Of a stretch of 64,000 nt of DNA, positions 34,728 through 48,700 are shown in pieces. The stretch is from positions 9,926,962-9,990,961 of the forward strand of contig CM057153.1 of NCBI GenBank assembly GCA_029962745.1. Reading direction: 5' to 3'. The notes beneath the pieces were generated by a model. That model was not told the origin of the DNA. It saw only the letters and a program-made list of their open reading frames with translations, and searched no databases. Source of the DNA: Echinometra lucunter. Lineage: Eukaryota; Echinodermata; Echinoidea; Camarodonta; Echinometridae. The position numbers were made by a program, and so were the translations under genes. Position 1 is the first letter of the stretch, and each line of letters begins with the position of its first letter.

Positions 34728-36252
34728 AACTGTAAATTTCTGCAGCGGTCGACCTCAACTACATTAATCACAACAATAGTCAGCAAATTCTAGGAAAACA
34801 TTTGTTTTTGCACTGTAGTGTAGGATAATACCTGGTCCTGGCAGTGCTGGCGCTGTAAATAGGCACTTTCATCGTGTTCATATCCAACTTAAGCCTGACG
34901 CCGCATCAACAGAATATTGATCAGATGGAAATGATCCAAAGACTTACTGCATCTTTCATTCTCTCTCTCCTCTCTCTCTCTCCTTCCAAACTAGACAAAC
35001 AAACAAAAGTTAACTTAAATATATCAAGCACTATTATACAGAATACAATTATTTTAGAATATAAACTGCAAATATGGAAATAACAAAGCATTCATAATAT
35101 ACAAATATAAACAATGAATAATACCAATATGACTCTCGTGTGCTTACCTCAATCAGACAAGAGGTAAAGAAGAAAAGATGCAGAGATGTAGAGATAACGA
35201 ATATGTCGTCTGCAATAATTCGAAGAATTGCCTTTATTCGTTGTTATATCACATCAAAACAGCATAAAACTAAGTGCTCCTATGACACGTTTGCATTGAA
35301 TGTGAATAGCCACTGGCAGCCATGACAACCGAACGAGAGGGCAATCCTGTCCTCTCACTGTTATATTCCATTTTTTTATAATATCAAAATATCCGGAAAG
35401 AATATTTCCTGTGAAGGTTTCTTTGGTGACTGTTGCATCGCACAGAAGAATGTAATTCAGCCATGGCAGGCAAGGCACAGTCATTTAAAGATAAATTGTA
35501 TCTTTGATTTTCTAATGGAGTATCCTAAGTTACTTGTTTTAGCTTGTAATTTGCCAAAATTTTGCATTTGGTTAAGCTTCTAAAAACTGGATACCGGTAA
35601 AGTTTTATTGCATCCTTTTTCATTACCATAAATACAAGGGTTTATTTTGATAAACGTACATGTGGCAAATGAAAGTGTTCTGGGGCACTCATCAGCTCAT
35701 CTTCCGTTCAACTTAATTTAATTGTAAACTCAAGTGTATTTTGCAAGCTTTCATTTGGTATGCATGTAAAATACCTGTACATGTAATATGAAAAGTGTCT
35801 TGAAAAGTATGTATGTTGCCACTATTTCTAATCTTTGCATTCCCTGATTCATTCAAATGTTTGCTGTTTGGTTAGAATATCTGGGTAATTGCAACCAAGG
35901 ATATTAGTCAGAACATATCCTTGTCGATAGTGTCATTATCACGAGATGTCTCGTTGGCAAGCTCTTTAAAAAGGTGTACTCTAAATGATCAGAGACATCT
36001 CTGTAGTTGGCGTACTATCAGTTATGACTGTCTTGTCATTGCTTTCGAAACTGGCCCCAGTTTCCAAAATGGAATACATGTATTGTTTTTTTTCCTGTAG
36101 TCAATGATTGTCATCTGCATGTATGTCTTCATGCTGCATTTGGCAAATAAAGCCCTTTCTGTAGCTCCCTCCGTAACTATTGTACAATTAGCCCAATTTG
36201 CCATTCATGTTCATTTTGTCTTCAATGTAGTGAATCCTCATTTACATTCTAA
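34728..36252. other. intergenic DNA between MRPL10 and HYCC1
   Basis: No gene recognised. It should contain the HYCC1 leader exon(s), and possibly the MRPL10 first exon, but no exon can be assigned from sequence alone. A minus-strand reading MNTMKVPIYSASTARTR with a GT donor near 34838 was considered, but its phase does not fit MRPL10. Confidence 0.5.
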
Positions 36253-36693
36253 TACTGTAAATGCTGTTATTTTAGCGCGATTAATTTTTCACGCTGAGCG
36301 ACCCAAGAACATATTCGCGGGCTCTTAAATTCGCACTGCACAAAAATGCAAGATTTGATTTGATATTTCAATGCATGACAATCGTTTTTCTGCCCTAGCT
36401 ACAGTTCAAAATGGTCACATTTGAACATAAATAGCCAGTGCAGCTCCATTTATTATTTCACACACACGCTGTCCATTCATATGCAAACGGCAGACACAAA
36501 CTACACAAACGCATTCTAAACTGAATTGGATTCAAACATGCATTTAATCAGCTGAAGTGCAATTCAGCGTCTGTTCAAACAGTCGTAAGAAATTGTGCTC
36601 AGCGTTTTCGCGAGTTCTAGAATTCATGCTTGCCAAAAATAGCGCAAAATCCACAAAAATTAGTGAACCGCGAATATTTCTGCATTTACAGTA
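36253..36693. mobile_element. MITE with TACTGTAAATGC ends
   Basis: TACTGTAAATGC at 36253 is inverted as GCATTTACAGTA ending at 36693. Further matched words inside (TTTTAGCGCG/TAGCGC, CGCGG/CCGCG) support a 440-bp element. It ends 60 bases before the first HYCC1 coding exon. Confidence 0.75.
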
Positions 36694-36752
36694 GTTGATT
36701 TGATCTTTTCATTCAGCTCATTCTCTCTCTCTCTCTCTCTCCAATAGTCCTG

Positions 36753-39700
36753 ATGATACCAGACAAATTAGAAATGGACCAAAAATTGGTGCGAGAATGG
36801 CTGACAGAATATAAGGTAAGAACGAGTTCCATGCGCTATCCCATTGCCTACATTATTGGTTGGTGACTCTATTCAATCTATAATTTAATAGCCAATGGGT
36901 TAAACTAGCACATGCATGCATTACATGTTCCTAATCTAATTTAATGTCAGTTGAGGAAAGTTTCATGACAAAGCACACTACAGCACCAAATTTAGTTGAT
37001 TTAAAATCAACTATCCTAAGTAAACTTCACTCAGAAATGGTGCTGCAGTCCGTCATGTCATTGTCACGGTTATCATAAAAAGTCACCCTAACCCACCACA
37101 CTATTTTGAATATTCCCTCATAAAGAATTACAGTCACGGTACTTTCTTTACAAGGGTTCTAGATAGTGGTTGCCAGAAAAAGCTAAATATGTGTACAGTA
37201 CATGTACATGTACAGTGTACTTGTACTTGTAGTAACCGTTGCTTCTAAAGTAAAATCATTATTTTTACAGGCACTGCCTGGTTCTGGGATGCCAGCTTTT
37301 GCTCGTAAAATAAGCAGTAATGTGGAACTCCTGAAGGCTTTATTTCATGTCCTTAATTCAAGCTCATCAGTGGTAAGTACATTCATCTCTCCAGCCTTTG
37401 CAAATCATTGTCTCGTGTTTCATTCAGGTTCCTCTATGGAAAAGACCAGGGGGCTGTTTCACAAAGAGTTAAGTTGGACTTAAAGTCGCACTTAAATTCC
37501 TAGTTACGTGCTATATATTACGCATCACCGCGTTGGTCAGATCATGCTCAGGGGACGTCTATCAGTGGGAAGTCTGTCAATGACATAACGCGTTGAATAC
37601 CGGATGTGCATTGGCGCTTACGCATGAATCCACATGTAAGTCCAACTTAACTCATTGTGAAACACTCCCTAGGTGGTGTACATTTCAAGGTTTGTTACAA
37701 AGTTGTTGAAAAAAATTGTAGTGCCTTTTAGTACTTACATTGTATTTCATGGAATAATTGATTAATTTAATAAACATTATATATTCATTCATTCATTTTT
37801 TGTATGTTTTGTTTTATGAATATATTTATTTTCTTGTTTGTGTTTTAGTTCAGTCTATTTATTTGTTTATTGTTTTAAATTGATTTATTGTTTTGTTTTG
37901 TTAGTTTAGGGGTGGGGGAGTAAAGGAAGACATACAAGGCAGAGAGGTGGTGTTACAACCATTGCATCTCACTAGAAATGGATTGTTGAATAAGATGAAA
38001 AGGGGATGCAGCTTAAAAGACTAAAAAGATTAGTGATGATGTCATGTAGTAACATGGGGAATATGACACAGTTAAATCAGTTAAAGACATTGGTTAACAT
38101 TGTTATGATTTTAAAAAAAATCTTGTTTTGTTACTTGAAAATGGGATAAACATAAGGGTTATAGTAAAAATACCAGTCTGAAAGTTTCAAAGTATAATAT
38201 CCACTGGAAGTATAATAAAATATAAAAAATGTGAACCAATGTTTGAAAAATATACGATTGTCGGTTGCACAGAATAGACATAAGGAGTGCGCATGCGCGT
38301 ATGACTCACCTTACCGTACTGTGTGTGTTGGCGTATCACGTGGCGGGAGGCACATAACGGCATTTTCAAATTCAAGCAAAGTGGTCCTCTCAGTGATTGT
38401 CTCGTGAGACAAAGGATATTAATAAAATCGCCGTTTGCATCTAACTTACACTTTTTCATTCCAAATTATGGTTGGTTTCAGGGTTGTTGAGTACAAATAC
38501 AAGTACTCATACACATGTTTTCATCTTAGTTTGAGAATTTTTTAAATCAGCTACTCACAAAGTTAGCCAATGCCTTTAATGTTGAGTAACACTTTTGTAT
38601 AAATGTATCTTTTACCTGAGGTTTTTGTTTATGTGGATCCTGAATTTTGATTTTGTTGTTCTTTTTTTATAGAGGGAAAAGGGGGGGGGGGGGGAGGGGT
38701 CAAACCGCCATATCCTAGTTAGATCTAGTATGGAATTATATTTAACATACATGTAACTTTTGCTACAAATTGTCATTGAAGGAGAGCCAAACTGAAGAAT
38801 ATTTCTTGTAATTTATTTCATTTTTGGTGATGTGACATGCCCTGTCCAGATCAATTAATTAAAAATTCTTTCATTGATACATAATTAAAATGTCAATAAA
38901 AATACTAGTAACAGCAAAGGGAGGTATGTGTGTAGGAAAAAAAAATGCTAGTGAGATATAAAGTGATTGCAAGATACACTGATTGAAAAGCACTGTAAAA
39001 GTACAAACCACACAAAATACACACCTCATTAGAAAGATAACAAACCCTAGATGCGATCTAATATCTCAGAAATCAATAAATCTCTGTGGTTCAGCATGCA
39101 ACGAGAGCTTTCCCTGTATTCTAACCGCTCAGCGTACAAACATGCATGCATACACTTGGCGTGAATACCATAATACTGAGATGTGATACAGATCAGTCAC
39201 AGTATGTTGGCGTTCAGATCGAGTGGTAGATTTGTATGACTCAATGAAAATGTTGTCTCAGTGCAGCTGCATATATTGTTAACCTTGTGGATAAATGGGC
39301 ATTTAAAGTAAACCTCTCATTGATTTTCCTTTGTAAGGTATTGTAACAAAAATCATATTGACTATTACTTTCACAAGAGACTTCATGTAAATATTCAAAG
39401 GATATTTTGAACAAGTATTTATTCATATGTGGTAAATTGATATCTCTGGCTAATTTTTAATCTGAAGTACTGTTTATGAAATATTTTCTTCCTGTACTTC
39501 TTATTTTCTTGTGGCAGTAGAGGCCATTTCTGCCCACATTTATCTCCCATTTCTTGATCTTATCAGTTCTGCTGTTACCCCTTTCAACTCTTAAATCTGA
39601 CATTCATGACGATCCATAACCCTGAGGGGACAGTTTGGTGAACAGTTTGTAATGGAAATCAATTTATAATGCCCCATTGTGTGGGCGATACATTTGCCTC

Positions 39701-42700
39701 ATACAGCCAGTAGATACTTCACCTAATACAAGTACATGTACATGTAGATGCATTTACACTGTAAAGATTTTTAATGGCAGCTGAATTGTATTCACATGTA
39801 CATATGTGTCTATGTTAGAGCTGTTACCCAACCACCGAAACGAACGGAAATTCGCCGAACATGGCACTTCCGAACAGGACCGAACCGAACCGAACTCAAG
39901 TTTATAATACAGGATCATTGATTCAGCCTTTGGTGAAGACCTTGTCCTGAATTAAGCATGCTAAATGGAAGATACACCTTTGCTTTATTAAAAAAAATTA
40001 ATACATACATTTATTGGTGGGATTTCTTTTAATTCATCTTCTAAAAATTTTTCTTAAATAAAAGATAGAAAACACTTAATACAGCTTGTGTCTCGTTTTT
40101 CCTTTGATTCTGATAAAATTTATAATATTTGACACCATGAATTCTATTTCTTTTCCCCCAAAAAAGCTTCAAAATATGCCCAAAGATACTCACGATTGTA
40201 ATCGATCGTAAAAGGTTGTGATCGATTAACAATCATGATCGATCATAATAATAAATAAATATTCCAAAAAAATTAAGAATAGAAAAATACTGCTTTATTG
40301 ATAATTTCTTTTAATATTTTCGTTCCTTTCCTTTATTTTGATTTTTTTTTAAAAATTCTCTTGTTTTCTATTAATCAGTATATGAAAATTATCATTCCCT
40401 TTCATTCAGAAAATAAAATAAATAACAAAGAATCATACAATAAATGCAGTAACTATTTTTTGTCATACAAAATATATTTATAGGAAACAATGACTTCCAA
40501 ATGCAGTAAACATAGAGAGAGTTCTGGTCACTGGTCATTTGTTATCGATGCTCACACTTTTATTTTTTTTATACTGTATTGCCAAACCCCGAACCGAACC
40601 AAAATTCGGAAATAAAAGTGCCGAACTCTACCGAACCGAACCGAACCGAACCCGAACATGGTGCTAAATTTACAGCCCTAGTATATGTATAGAGGACCTT
40701 GATTGACAGTGTTCTTGTTCATGCAGTTTGCACTTACAAGACATTGTATGGTAGTATTCTGGTTTGTTCATTCACACTGACCAGACCAAATGATCGTTTT
40801 CTGGTAGGTTTCATTCACACTGACAAGACTTTGAATACAAGTTGGAACAGTATTCTGGTTGATGCCTCTTAGGCTGTCACTGAGAAAACTTTGAATATCT
40901 ACACTGTACATTATGTGTGGTGCCATTCACACTGAAAAGACTGAATACCGGTAGTAGTATTCTCAGTGGTGTCATTTACATGTACAGGACTTTGAATGAT
41001 AGTGTTCTGACGGGTGTATTCATACAGACATGGGTTCATTCATACAGACAGGATTTAGAATGGTAATTTTCCAGTAGTTTGCTTTCACACTGGCAGAACT
41101 TTCAATGACAATTTTCCAGTAGGTTGCATTTACACTGATGGTTTTTCAGTGGCTTGCATTCATACCTGTTTACAGGAATTTAGAATGTCTTTACTTTCTT
41201 AATTTCCTTTACGCGGTAATTTCTTGGTCGTTCCATTCCTTTCTTTTCCTTGATGAAGAGTTCACCCCTTAATGAAAAGGTATCACGCTCCATTAGAAAT
41301 TTAGAATATTGTATATTGCATGTTTCAGGAAGTATGTTTACATGTATATGCAAGTTGTACATGAACACAGTTTATGATTAGGATCCTTGTTTAATCCATC
41401 CTTCCTCGATGCCTTGAGGGTTATCATAAGGGAAGAGGAAGGCAGAAGATTGCATCAGATGAAAAGTCTTCTTTCATTACATGTACAGTGGTCTGATCCT
41501 GTGGAATAAATATTGCACTCCTTGCACTGCATTGCCCAGGGGAAGTTACAATGTATATGCATGCCCATGTCTTAATTTGTACATACAGGTACCTGGTCAA
41601 AAGGGAACTAAAGAAACCATGCTCAGTAGGATGTAATCAGCCATGTTATTGTATTCACTAGACATGTGCACTTTAATGTGCTTGTAGGCACATATATACA
41701 TGTAGATGCTGTAAACTTTTAGATCTTGTGAATGTCTGTGTGCAGTGAGAAACCTGCAATCCATGATGTCCGAATATATATCAAATAATTGGAATGAGTT
41801 TTTCAGCAAAAATTTTAATAAGATTGATCAAGTATTCATAATTATGTATTTGACCTTTACTACATGTAGCATGAACGGGTAAGGGGAAACAGAAGGTCAT
41901 GCGTCATGGGGTCGCCTACTTTTGAGTTACATGGTGATTCTACCTCCAGTAGTGTACTTCTAACTTTGAAAACTGATATCTCCTTAAGAATCAACCCTGT
42001 GATAGCAAAAGTATATATTTTCTGAAAGGAAATTACAAGAAGAATCTAAATGTGTACTAAAAAATGGCACAAGGTGTAAGACAAAAGAATTATGCAAACA
42101 TGAATATGGAAATTGTAATAATTCTTATTATCTCATTGTTTTCAACATAACTTTTTCTGCGATACTCCTAGGTCAGTTCTAATGTTATATTCTTACAGGA
42201 GACATCCAGACCTTTTCAACAAGGTATAATTGTCTTGGGTTTATGATCATGTAATTTAAAAAAAAATCATTTAAATTTTTGCCAAAAGTATCAACATTTT
42301 TATGAGCCACTGTATATTAAGTGTTCTGTAGTGTATTCATGACAGCCATGCTCATTTTCAATCATAAGATAGTAAAGCTGAATATAATATCTTCAATTTG
42401 GAACCAGAAGTGAAGCTATATTGCAAGTTTTGACCAAAATATTGACATCTTCCCAAAACTATTGAGAGATGTAAGTTCCGTATTGACTTTGTATAGGCAA
42501 TGCCAATTTTGACCAAAAATTCCAAGTATTTCAGTTTTTAACACTACCATCGCTTAGCTAAACTCACTTTTCAATTATAAAACAGTTAAGACGAGTATAT
42601 AAGCTTTAATTTGGTACAACATTTGAAGTCATATGACAAGTTTTGACAAAAATATCAACATTTTTCAAAAAAATGCACTGAAATCTGATTTTTGCCATTT

Positions 42701-45700
42701 ATTTTGTACATGCATCGCCGCTTCCAGGAGCGCCGCTTCCGGCACCACCCCTGGCCTTCTAAATATAGAAGGCTGTAATTCAAATAATATATTACCTATA
42801 AATTTGAAACTTTGCAGACTTATAGCATATTAGTACTGCTTAAAGACAATACCAAACTTATTATGGTAGCCTTAATGGTTCTGATAAAAATCAAGAAATA
42901 CTTCAGTTTGGAAGCACAAAATGTAACAGCACCACCCTTTTTGGGAGGCGAGTTCATGACACATGACCAGAAACATTTTATTTACACATTTTTATAGGGA
43001 AATAAGTGTAATTTCCCCTCTTGACATGAAGAAATTTATTGCAGACTTCAATTCAGTCAGTGTGTGATTTCCTTGACATACATGTACATTAATAGGAATA
43101 GATCAGTGCATCATTTTTTAGCCATCAAAAGAAAACTTTTTAGAAGTTGGAATTCTGGTAAATTTACTGGTTTTGTCTTGTTTTCCTTCTACATATATGT
43201 CTGTGCTCATCAAAATGTTGTCATTGATCAGATAACTTTCAAGTGTAGAAACATGAATATTACCTTGTAAGGTATAAAGCAGGAGGAAGTAGTGACAAAT
43301 TTCCTGTGCTCATACATGTATTTCATACGTACTTTGATTGCCTTTTCACAGTTACGATGTTCTAGAGTTACAGATGCTATATACCAGTGAAAATTCTAAT
43401 ACTGTCAACCATACGTGTACGTTGTAGGGGAATTTAATAAGTGATCACACAGATATTTCAAAATGTGCAGAAGATTCATTGCTGCCCGTATATTTTCCAA
43501 ACAGTGACATTGTACTTGAACAGCTGAACTGTTAACTGATGTCACACTTGCCGTGAGAGCGATGCTTCAGTTCTGTACATGACGTGAATCCTAGACCTTT
43601 AAAGTGTACCGATCACCAAAACACATTCCGCTCTGTACATGTATGTGAGGGGTTCCATGTTGCATATATACTATTTCAAAATATGAACTTCATAATTCAT
43701 ATATCACCTCTGTAGAAATACATGTATATTGCGATTTCGAATATACTTTTAACATAAAAGTGAGTGATGAGTAGACTGTTTAATGTACTGTAAGTGTACA
43801 TGCTCCCATGAATTACATTGTAGGGTGTTTATGAAATTGGCCTGCCATTTGATTCATAACTCCTCCAACCCCCCTCCCTTCCCCCCCCCCAAAAAAAATG
43901 AATAAATGAATAAGATAAAAACATTACCCAGCATTTGCATTCTAGGGTTTGATTGTTGAATTTCAAGAAAAATAAAGGATAATTAAAGACCATACAATTA
44001 GGGGCATTTACAGAGTCAAATGGCAGTTTGATGAACCGTGCATGCACATGTACCGGTAGATTGACTTGACTTTACCCCACTAGTCGCCCTAATGTTTATT
44101 TTTTTGAAGGTGGATTTGACCTCACAATACCTCTTTTTAGAAGAAATATTAAAAGCTGGTATAAATATAGCATACAGTGGCACTGAGTCCCTGAACATAC
44201 TGAGCAAGTTTTTTATTGGTGATTTTTACATTTGAAAGATACACCCCATAGCTGCCTTACTAACAGATGCACCCGTGGTCACATGTACGCATGGTGTATC
44301 TTTGATTAAAAAAGACATCATGTTATCATTATCAGTTAAATTGACCAAGGCCTAAAGCTGTATAGTGTAGATGAATCATAACAACAAAATAAAAGATAGT
44401 AGACAAAAATCAAACATAGAAAAACAAAAGTGAAAATAAACAACCTCCTTTAACATAGTTTATGGATGGAAAATTCATGGCGTGGTAACAGCTGGCATTT
44501 TAGTAGATTAGTGGTCCCATGTATTCTACATGATTACAGTGTGGTGATATAAAGAAGATATGTATGGAGTATTTTTTTAGTTGTGCGAAGGTAATAGCCT
44601 GTGAAGGAAATGTCGAAAAGGAGTGAGCAAGAGGAATTGAAAACTATTTGTTTATTTTCACTATGATTTGGTGCACCTGCATTTTTAAGGCTTGTTCAGA
44701 TATGACTAGACAAACCCCAGCAACACACCCCAGCATTTTTTTTTTTTTTTTTTTTTTTTTAAGTGTTCAGATATGGCATGGCGAACCATGCCACTTGTGT
44801 TAATGAGCAGCCATTAATACAATACATCAATGCTCAAATAAAAAGATTTTTGCCAAAAGCTGCATAGGCAAACTCAGGACATCATATTTTATGCTAACTT
44901 CTTAAGAATTTGATTGGTCCACAGCTTTTTGCCACCAGGAGGCAAAAAATATGCCTTTTGCCTCAGCATGTTTTTTTTTGTTTTTGTTGTTGTTTTTTTC
45001 TTCTTTTTTTGTTGCCATCTCATATCCCATTCAATTACTACCCCAAAAACCGCGGGGCTGTGTCGCAGGGGCTTGTTGTGTCATATCTGAACAAGCCCTT
45101 ATGATCCTTGATACCAATAATTAAAATGCAAACATCAGGCAATTTATCAATGAGAGTTGATTAGCATGTGAATTGATAGTGCAGTGCTAGGCAATGAGTT
45201 AACCAGACTATATCATTAGATTCTTCACTGCATTAAACTCAGTACAATTTACAAGGTCCTCATCTGGTGCAGGAAACGCTTTGTAGTGCTGTGCTAGATG
45301 TGCACTGTTTGCATAGGCCGACTGCACAAGTACTCAGGCTGTATATTATGTGTGGTGGGGGGGGGGGGGGGGGGGTTAGGGTCTTAAAGAATTTTGTTTT
45401 CTAGCACATTTAGGTAGATTTACTAGATTTTACTTTGTCATGATCATGATTATTCATTGATTTTTCCTTAGGAAAATGTGTTCACTTTATCTGCAACTCT
45501 TTATGCTTGCATTATCCTATTCACTTTAAAGACATTACTATACATGTACATTGCAAAATAATTACTTTCAATAATCTTTCTTACATGTTTGTTTTTAAGC
45601 GAAAGTTGGCAAATTCATGCTGTCAGTACATTAAATGGTAAATGCTTTGTAAGAAATTTGCAGAAGGAACAAAAAGTACATGTAGGCAAGTTGCCAAGTA

Positions 45701-48700
45701 AAAGGAGGCAGGTTTTTTTTTTTTTTGTATTTTCTAATATTAGATTTTAGTTTCACTTCAGGAAAATTATTATGTTCTGAAGAACTAAATTATATGTGTA
45801 ATAAGTATTTTGAATAGAAATTATCCCCCCCCCCTCCCAATCTCTCTCTCTCTCTCTTCCCCCTTCCTTTGTTCTACCTTCTTTTACATTTACGGTAGTT
45901 AAATCATGATGCATCACATCTTTGGTAGGATGTCAACGTGTATAGTCTAACAAATGCGGCAAACATCCCCAATGTGGCTGAGTGTCTGTACAATTCTTCA
46001 GACCAAGACATCTGATCTCTCCTCACTTTATTAGAGATTCTCCTGCAGAGGCAGCACTTCCCTTCTTTAGACTGATTACCCTTCAAATGTTCTCGAGCCG
46101 CTTACCTGGCGTGATCTTTAAAGGAACCACTATAGAAACAGGAGACATTCCTCATTAAAGGAGAATGCAACCCAGACATCAGTGTGCTTCCAGTGAATGA
46201 AGAAAAACAAGAAGAATAAACAGTGAAAGTTTGAGGAAAAATCAGACAATCTGTTCAAGAGTTATGAACTCTGAAAGTTTAAGTAAATCCTTATTATGGG
46301 GATACTTAAATTGGCAACTTTGCCAGCATCTGTGATGTCATCTTGGACAACTCTCCATTCATTTTGTACACAGGATTTAACATTTTCTTTATTTTTAAGA
46401 GAAATGAAAATTCTTTTGATTTATTGTTTGAGTATGACATGGCTATATCGATTCTGCAAGCATATTGGGAAGAATTATGTTGGTTCCTGACTTGAAATTT
46501 TATATAAATCAATTTTTTTGAAAAATTTTGTACAAAATGAATTGAGAGTTGTCCACAATGACATCACAGATGCTGGCAACATTGCCAACTCAAGGATCCT
46601 CGTAATAGGGATTTACTGAAGCTTTCAAAATTCATAACTCTTGATCAGATTGTCCGATTTAGTTCAAACTTTCACTGTTTATTCTTCTTAATCATCTTTA
46701 TTCACTATGAGCACACTGATGCTTGGGTTGCAGTCTCCTTTAATCAAAAACCTTTAACTATCAGGATGAGAATATGTGTTGATCACAGTTAGATGGTATA
46801 GTGTGAAGCAGGTTTTATGGTTCCAGCGAGTCCGGCTTTAGAGGGCGACAGGGGTGTTGATCCTACTGTATGTACATGTATTATGTAGGTTAATGAAATG
46901 TGAGAGAGAACAAGGTTATGTAGGATGCGAGACTTAGTAAAATTTTCTCTTCATCTGAATCTGAATCTTTAACTCATTTTTTTTTTTTTTTTTTTTTTGG
47001 TCATCTAGGGTGGGGCAGCATATGCCCTTCCCACTTTGTACCCTTGCCTCTGTGTCCCTTAGCAGCCAAATCTAGTGGAAAATGCTGCAGTAGAAACTTT
47101 GCTTTTTATTTGACTATTGCTTTATTGACTGAAGATACTATCTGTGCTCCACCACATTGACTTCATTTCAGCAGATCTCAAAATATCTAACAATGATTGG
47201 ACAATAAAACAAGATATTGTATACTGTAGATGTAGGGTTTTGTTGTTATTGTTATGTATTTCGTCCCTGTTTTCACGAAGTGACGGATGAGCGCGCAACT
47301 TTAAAAAAGTTAATTTTGAGTAAATCGCTTTCATTCTCAACCTCTTTAATGTATAAAAGGTGAATAAATTTTATATCCTCGTAAAGGGCATATTCTGGAC
47401 AATGTTCATTATTAATCATTTGCATATTCCTTTTATATTTTAGAAGAAAACGAGGTGTAAACATTGCCGTCATTTTTTGCAAACACAAAATTCAAGGTCC
47501 CACTGTGATTTTGTTTTCATGAAGTGACGGATCTCAGCCACACACGTGTCAAACAAATTGGACCTGATGAGCGCATATTTGACCTAATTGTACGCGATCA
47601 CGTATCAAGAAGTGACTGAACTCAGCTCTGCACGTAAAACATATGGGACGTCTGAAAGCCATCTTTTCGTGAAAACAGAAAAATGCTTTTACTAGGTATT
47701 TTCTTGTTAACGTCATTGCCATAGTTACAATAATTAGACATTATTACGGTCTGAAACTCTGTGAGATTCAAGATGTTAGTGAAAGATGTCCAAAAATGAA
47801 AAAAACTCAAAATTGAAAAATTTGCGATTTTCCTCGTATCCGTCACTTCGTGAAAACGGAAGAATTATTCTATTGAAATATTGCAGAGTGTGGAATTTAC
47901 TGATTTCAGGTTTAACTCCTACAGGTGTTGTTTCTCACATACCTGTATGTACAGCCAGCCCTACAGCCCATACATGTATTTGCATGGTTCTTATTCAGAC
48001 ACTTTTGGCCTTTTCATATTTTGATGAAGATTGGAGGTGCCCTTATCTGGTTTGGCTGCTGCACTTAGAGATATTAGCTTTGCAATCCTGTACCCTGGAG
48101 TTCTTTCATATATATTAGATCTGTGCGAGATGAAGGTAGGCTTTCATACAATCTCAGGTTCCTCCCCGTCTTCAATTATCCTCCACCTTCCGCTCTGTCT
48201 TCACTATATCAGAGATGCTTGTGTGTCTTTTATAATGCTGCACTTGGCTTGTGTATTTCTTTAAACCAAGTGTAATACCCTGGATGGACAGTTGTATTGA
48301 TGTGAAGAGGTAGACCTTCCTGTTATATTTGCAAGTTATCATTCAGTGTGTGTTCCCACAGGGTATAGTCATTTCTGAGTGTAAACATATCTTTTTATTT
48401 TATTGATTATTAGTATTTAATAGATTTTCCCCCTTTCTTTTATTTGTGTACTCTTTTCGTTTTCGTCTTATAGTAGTTTGGATTCATGACTGCATTATTA
48501 TACATTTCTCCTTTTAGAAAAGTTATAGTATACTGGGTGCTATTGATTTAAACATGTACAAAAATAGGAAAAGAAGACTTTAATGCCTTTTGAGAACATT
48601 GTTTTGACATGAATCTCGCTTCAAGCAATTTGTTCAAAGTAGATTACCTTAGGCTATGACATTTGAGGGATCTAGTATGTTATTGGCAAGATGTCAGAAA